The notes beneath the pieces are model-generated. The model was not told the DNA's origin, did not search any database, and worked only from the letters and a program-made list of their open reading frames with translations. Shown here in pieces: positions 4,275-6,706 of a stretch of DNA of 6,706 nt. The stretch's first letter is position 1; each line of letters opens with the position of its first letter. Origin of the DNA: DATLMR01 sp035634255. Its GTDB lineage: Bacteria > Acidobacteriota > Blastocatellia > UBA7656. The stretch covers positions 1 to 6,706 of the forward strand of contig DASQDI010000143.1 of NCBI GenBank assembly GCA_035634255.1. The letters are read 5' to 3'. The position numbers were made by a program, and so were the translations under genes.

Positions 4275-6706
4275 ATGCCTGTTGAACTCTACTCAAAAGA
4301 AGCTCTGATAAATGCCGCCATAATGACGAAGCGACCGGTGGCGTTTCTCGTTGGCTCCCCACTATCGCTAAAAGACGGAACCGGCGTACCGGGAATAACG
4401 ACGATGCTCGATTTCGTTCGAGCTGAGATTCGTGAGCGCGGGCCATTTGCCCTGACACAATTTGAATTGGCGCTGAGTGGGAAGAGCGGCGCGGGTGCGT
4501 ACCAGACCGCGATGAAGTGGCTCGGTGTGAATGCGGGCCAGGACGCTGTCAACGAAGTCATCGCGAAAGCGGTCCTTCAAGCCCGCAAACCTGCCGCGGG
4601 AGAGTGCCCCGCAGGCTCGGACGGGCAGCCTGAAGATTGGAACATCCCGGCGGGAACAACCGGCCTTGCCGAGTTAGTGGCCCGTGGGGGAGACAGATTT
4701 CTTGGCCCAATCCTCACAACGAATTTCGACCCGCTGATCTCGCTCGCGATACGCGAGTCGGGCGGACGGGCAAACCGCAGGGTCTTGTCCGCTGATGGCA
4801 GCCTTGGGGGTGGCGCCGAGGATGAGCCCGGAGTCTGCAGCGTGGTTCACCTTCACGGGTTTTGGCGTGATTCCGATACGCTTCATACGCAGGCACAACT
4901 GACCAACCCTCGGCCCAGGCTGAAGGCGTCTCTGCAACGTTTGCTCGTGGCCCAACGACGAACTTTGATCGTCGGTGCCTATGGCGGGTGGGACGACGTG
5001 TTCACTCAGGCACTCGTCGAACTCATGAACGACGAGCAGGCGCAGCTCGATGTCATCTGGTGTTTCCACGAGAGCGACCCGGATCACGTTGAGCAGCGGT
5101 ATGGAGAACTCCTCCACGCGATGAGTTCCGCGATTGTGTTGAATCGTTTCCGCCCCTTCGGAGGAATCGACTGTCACAGTATCTTCACTGAAATTTTTTC
5201 AACTTTGCAGGGAATGTCGTCACCTGCCGTCGTGTCTTCCTCTGTTTCATCTCCGCTGGCCGGCTGGCAGCACATCGACTCAACGTACCTGAATTCGTTA
5301 CCGGCTTTGAGTCCGCATGAGGTTGTTCGCTATTTCGATGGCGCAGTCCCGACCTGGCGGCACGCGGTGTCCGCCGCCATTCCACGACGGCAGGTCGTCG
5401 CGGAAGTTACTGAAAACCTTGCTAAGGGGGAGAAGGACGACACCGCCCGCTCGATGCACATCATTCGTGCCGCTGGCGGCGAGGGGAAGTCCACCGCGCT
5501 CCTGCAAGTGGCGGCCGATATTGCCCGCGCGGGCGGCTGGTCAGTTCTGTGGCGGCCTTCGCCGAAGGAAGGTATCTCGCCGGAGCAAGTCGCCAATCTT
5601 GACCATTCTCGCCGATGGCTCCTCGTCGCCGACGATGCCGATAACATCGTTGGTGGTCTCGCCGACTCTGCCTATCATCTCAGTCGGTCGGGGCGCGCTG
5701 GAGTCCACTTCCTTTTGTCTACCCGCGATGCAGATTGGAGAAATGCCCGCGGCCCCCAAAAGCCCTGGGAGGAATGGTTCCCGCATTATTTCTTTGACAT
5801 TATTCTGCGCGGCATCAGCCCTGAAGACGCCAAAGCCGTGGTGAGCGCGTGGGAACAGTTCGGGAGCGATGGCCTGCGTGAGCTCAGCGCTATCAGCGAC
5901 ACCGCGCAACGTGTTGCGGATCTAATATCTGCCATTGGCGACGCAAAGGACAAACTAGCGGAGCAGCAGAGACAGCATCGTCCGCAGGACGGCTCCTTCT
6001 TCGGCGGGCTACTGGCCGTGCGCTTCGGACAGAATGGGTTGCAAGCCCACGTGCGAGACTTCCTCCTGCGGCTCCTGAATATGCCTATCCAGCAAGGCAA
6101 GAGCTTTAGCCTGTTCGACGCACTCTTGTATGTCGCGGCATGTCACGGCACCGGCATTCCGGGCATCGACGAACGGGTGCTGGCCGACCTGGTAGGCGTC
6201 CCCCGCGAGTGGGTGCAACGCCAAGTCGTGCGGCCCCTGGGAGAGGAAGCCGCCGCTGTCGACAGTGCGGGGCAGGTTCTCACGCGCCACAGCCAGGTCG
6301 CCGCTGCTATTCTTGTCGAAGCAGAGCACACATTTGGGATAGACCTCGCCGAGGTCTGGGCGCAGCTCGTTCTTCAGGTGGTACTTGCCAGGCGCGACAT
6401 TCGCTTTGTGCATCGGTTTTCTGAAATTATCCACGCTGGTCCTCGTCTCCAGAGGGTATTGCCTCAGCAGCTTTCCGACGACCGCCGCAAGGCCATCGCG
6501 ATTGCGGCAGCGAAAGCTTCAATCTCTGCGGAGCCAGAAAGATTGATTTATGTTATTGACCTTGGCAGAACCTACCGCAGGGCTGAAATGATTGGGCAAG
6601 CGGTTGCTATATTCAGAGACAACCTGAACGACATCAAGTCCAAGGTAGACTTCGAATCTACTATCCGAGGTTACTGGTATGAATGGGGCGTGTGCGAAGG
6701 ACTCGC
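4275..6706 (+). CDS. SIR2-STAND NTPase-TPR protein, putative antiphage NADase (C-terminus beyond window)
   Basis: An open frame from ATG 4275 with at least 810 codons and no stop. The preceding in-frame stop is at 4230-4232, and no other ATG, GTG or TTG lies between, so the start is fixed even though the Shine-Dalgarno is poor. Residues about 5-290 are a SIR2-like Rossmann domain: G27-S-P-L-S31 nucleotide loop, T149-N150-F-D152 motif, H192-L-H194-G catalytic histidine region and late G-A-Y-G-G-W-D-D at 234-241. Residues about 385-600 are a P-loop NTPase with Walker A [A/G]x4GKS ending G404-K405-S406, Walker B L-L-V-A-D453-D454 and an S482-T-R-D sensor typical of STAND ATPases. Residues about 605-700 look winged-helix-like, ending T-R-H-S-Q-V-A-A-A-I-L. 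A TPR-like helical region starts near 745. By analogy with SIR2-STAND defence proteins (Avs5-like), ligand sensing would trigger NTPase-driven oligomerisation and NAD+ depletion, aborting infection. Lower GC than the upstream genes suggests transfer. Domain order is seen; the defence role is inferred. Confidence 0.88.
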   Translation, partial: MPVELYSKEALINAAIMTKRPVAFLVGSPLSLKDGTGVPGITTMLDFVRAEIRERGPFALTQFELALSGKSGAGAYQTAMKWLGVNAGQDAVNEVIAKAVLQARKPAAGECPAGSDGQPEDWNIPAGTTGLAELVARGGDRFLGPILTTNFDPLISLAIRESGGRANRRVLSADGSLGGGAEDEPGVCSVVHLHGFWRDSDTLHTQAQLTNPRPRLKASLQRLLVAQRRTLIVGAYGGWDDVFTQALVELMNDEQAQLDVIWCFHESDPDHVEQRYGELLHAMSSAIVLNRFRPFGGIDCHSIFTEIFSTLQGMSSPAVVSSSVSSPLAGWQHIDSTYLNSLPALSPHEVVRYFDGAVPTWRHAVSAAIPRRQVVAEVTENLAKGEKDDTARSMHIIRAAGGEGKSTALLQVAADIARAGGWSVLWRPSPKEGISPEQVANLDHSRRWLLVADDADNIVGGLADSAYHLSRSGRAGVHFLLSTRDADWRNARGPQKPWEEWFPHYFFDIILRGISPEDAKAVVSAWEQFGSDGLRELSAISDTAQRVADLISAIGDAKDKLAEQQRQHRPQDGSFFGGLLAVRFGQNGLQAHVRDFLLRLLNMPIQQGKSFSLFDALLYVAACHGTGIPGIDERVLADLVGVPREWVQRQVVRPLGEEAAAVDSAGQVLTRHSQVAAAILVEAEHTFGIDLAEVWAQLVLQVVLARRDIRFVHRFSEIIHAGPRLQRVLPQQLSDDRRKAIAIAAAKASISAEPERLIYVIDLGRTYRRAEMIGQAVAIFRDNLNDIKSKVDFESTIRGYWYEWGVCEGL

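Noticed and set aside
4674..5177. Antisense open frame of 167 codons, and other short frames across 4258-6434
   Set aside because: All lie within the SIR2-STAND frame, which carries coherent domain motifs along its entire length; these are shadows.

Overview
The window is a GC-rich bacterial chromosome fragment that looks like a junction between ordinary genes and a probable defence gene. The left two thirds, to about position 4010, is strongly GC-rich, with GCG/GCC, CTC and AGG codons frequent. It carries a diheme cytochrome of the photosynthetic-reaction-centre cytochrome type with no photosynthesis genes in view. It also carries a secreted class-C-type serine hydrolase with extra C-terminal modules. 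Such genes are common in non-phototrophic Acidobacteriota, so that phylum is my best guess; it is inferred from gene style, not shown by a marker gene.

Layout. Positions 1-875, minus strand: a likely two-gene unit of a membrane-anchored diheme cytochrome c (303-875) followed by a TPR protein (283 down to the window edge, 3' end missing). Positions 876-981: a divergent intergenic region with a near-consensus sigma70-type promoter (TTGACT, 18 nt, TATAAT) facing right. Positions 982-1446, plus: a Bcp-type thiol peroxidase. Positions 1447-1545: a short leader with a perfect 16-bp palindrome and a strong Shine-Dalgarno sequence. Positions 1546-3999, plus: an exported serine hydrolase of 817 residues, built from a beta-lactamase-like domain, two tandem DUF3471-like repeats and a LolA-like C-terminal region. 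Positions 4000-4274: an AT-richer intergenic stretch with several inverted repeats.

Positions 4275-6706, plus: a long reading frame with no stop before the window ends. It encodes at least 810 residues in the order SIR2-like NADase domain, STAND-type P-loop NTPase (Walker A, Walker B and S-T-R-D sensor all visible), winged-helix-like region, and the start of a TPR-like helical region. This is the architecture of SIR2-STAND antiphage proteins: a sensor repeat domain and NTPase switch that unleash NAD+ depletion. Its lower GC, different codon use and odd upstream region suggest it arrived by transfer, with the junction between about 4010 and 4275.

The left-hand genes are plausibly envelope, redox and housekeeping functions and show no evident link to the defence candidate. 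Most other open frames in the window are antisense or shifted shadows of these five genes.
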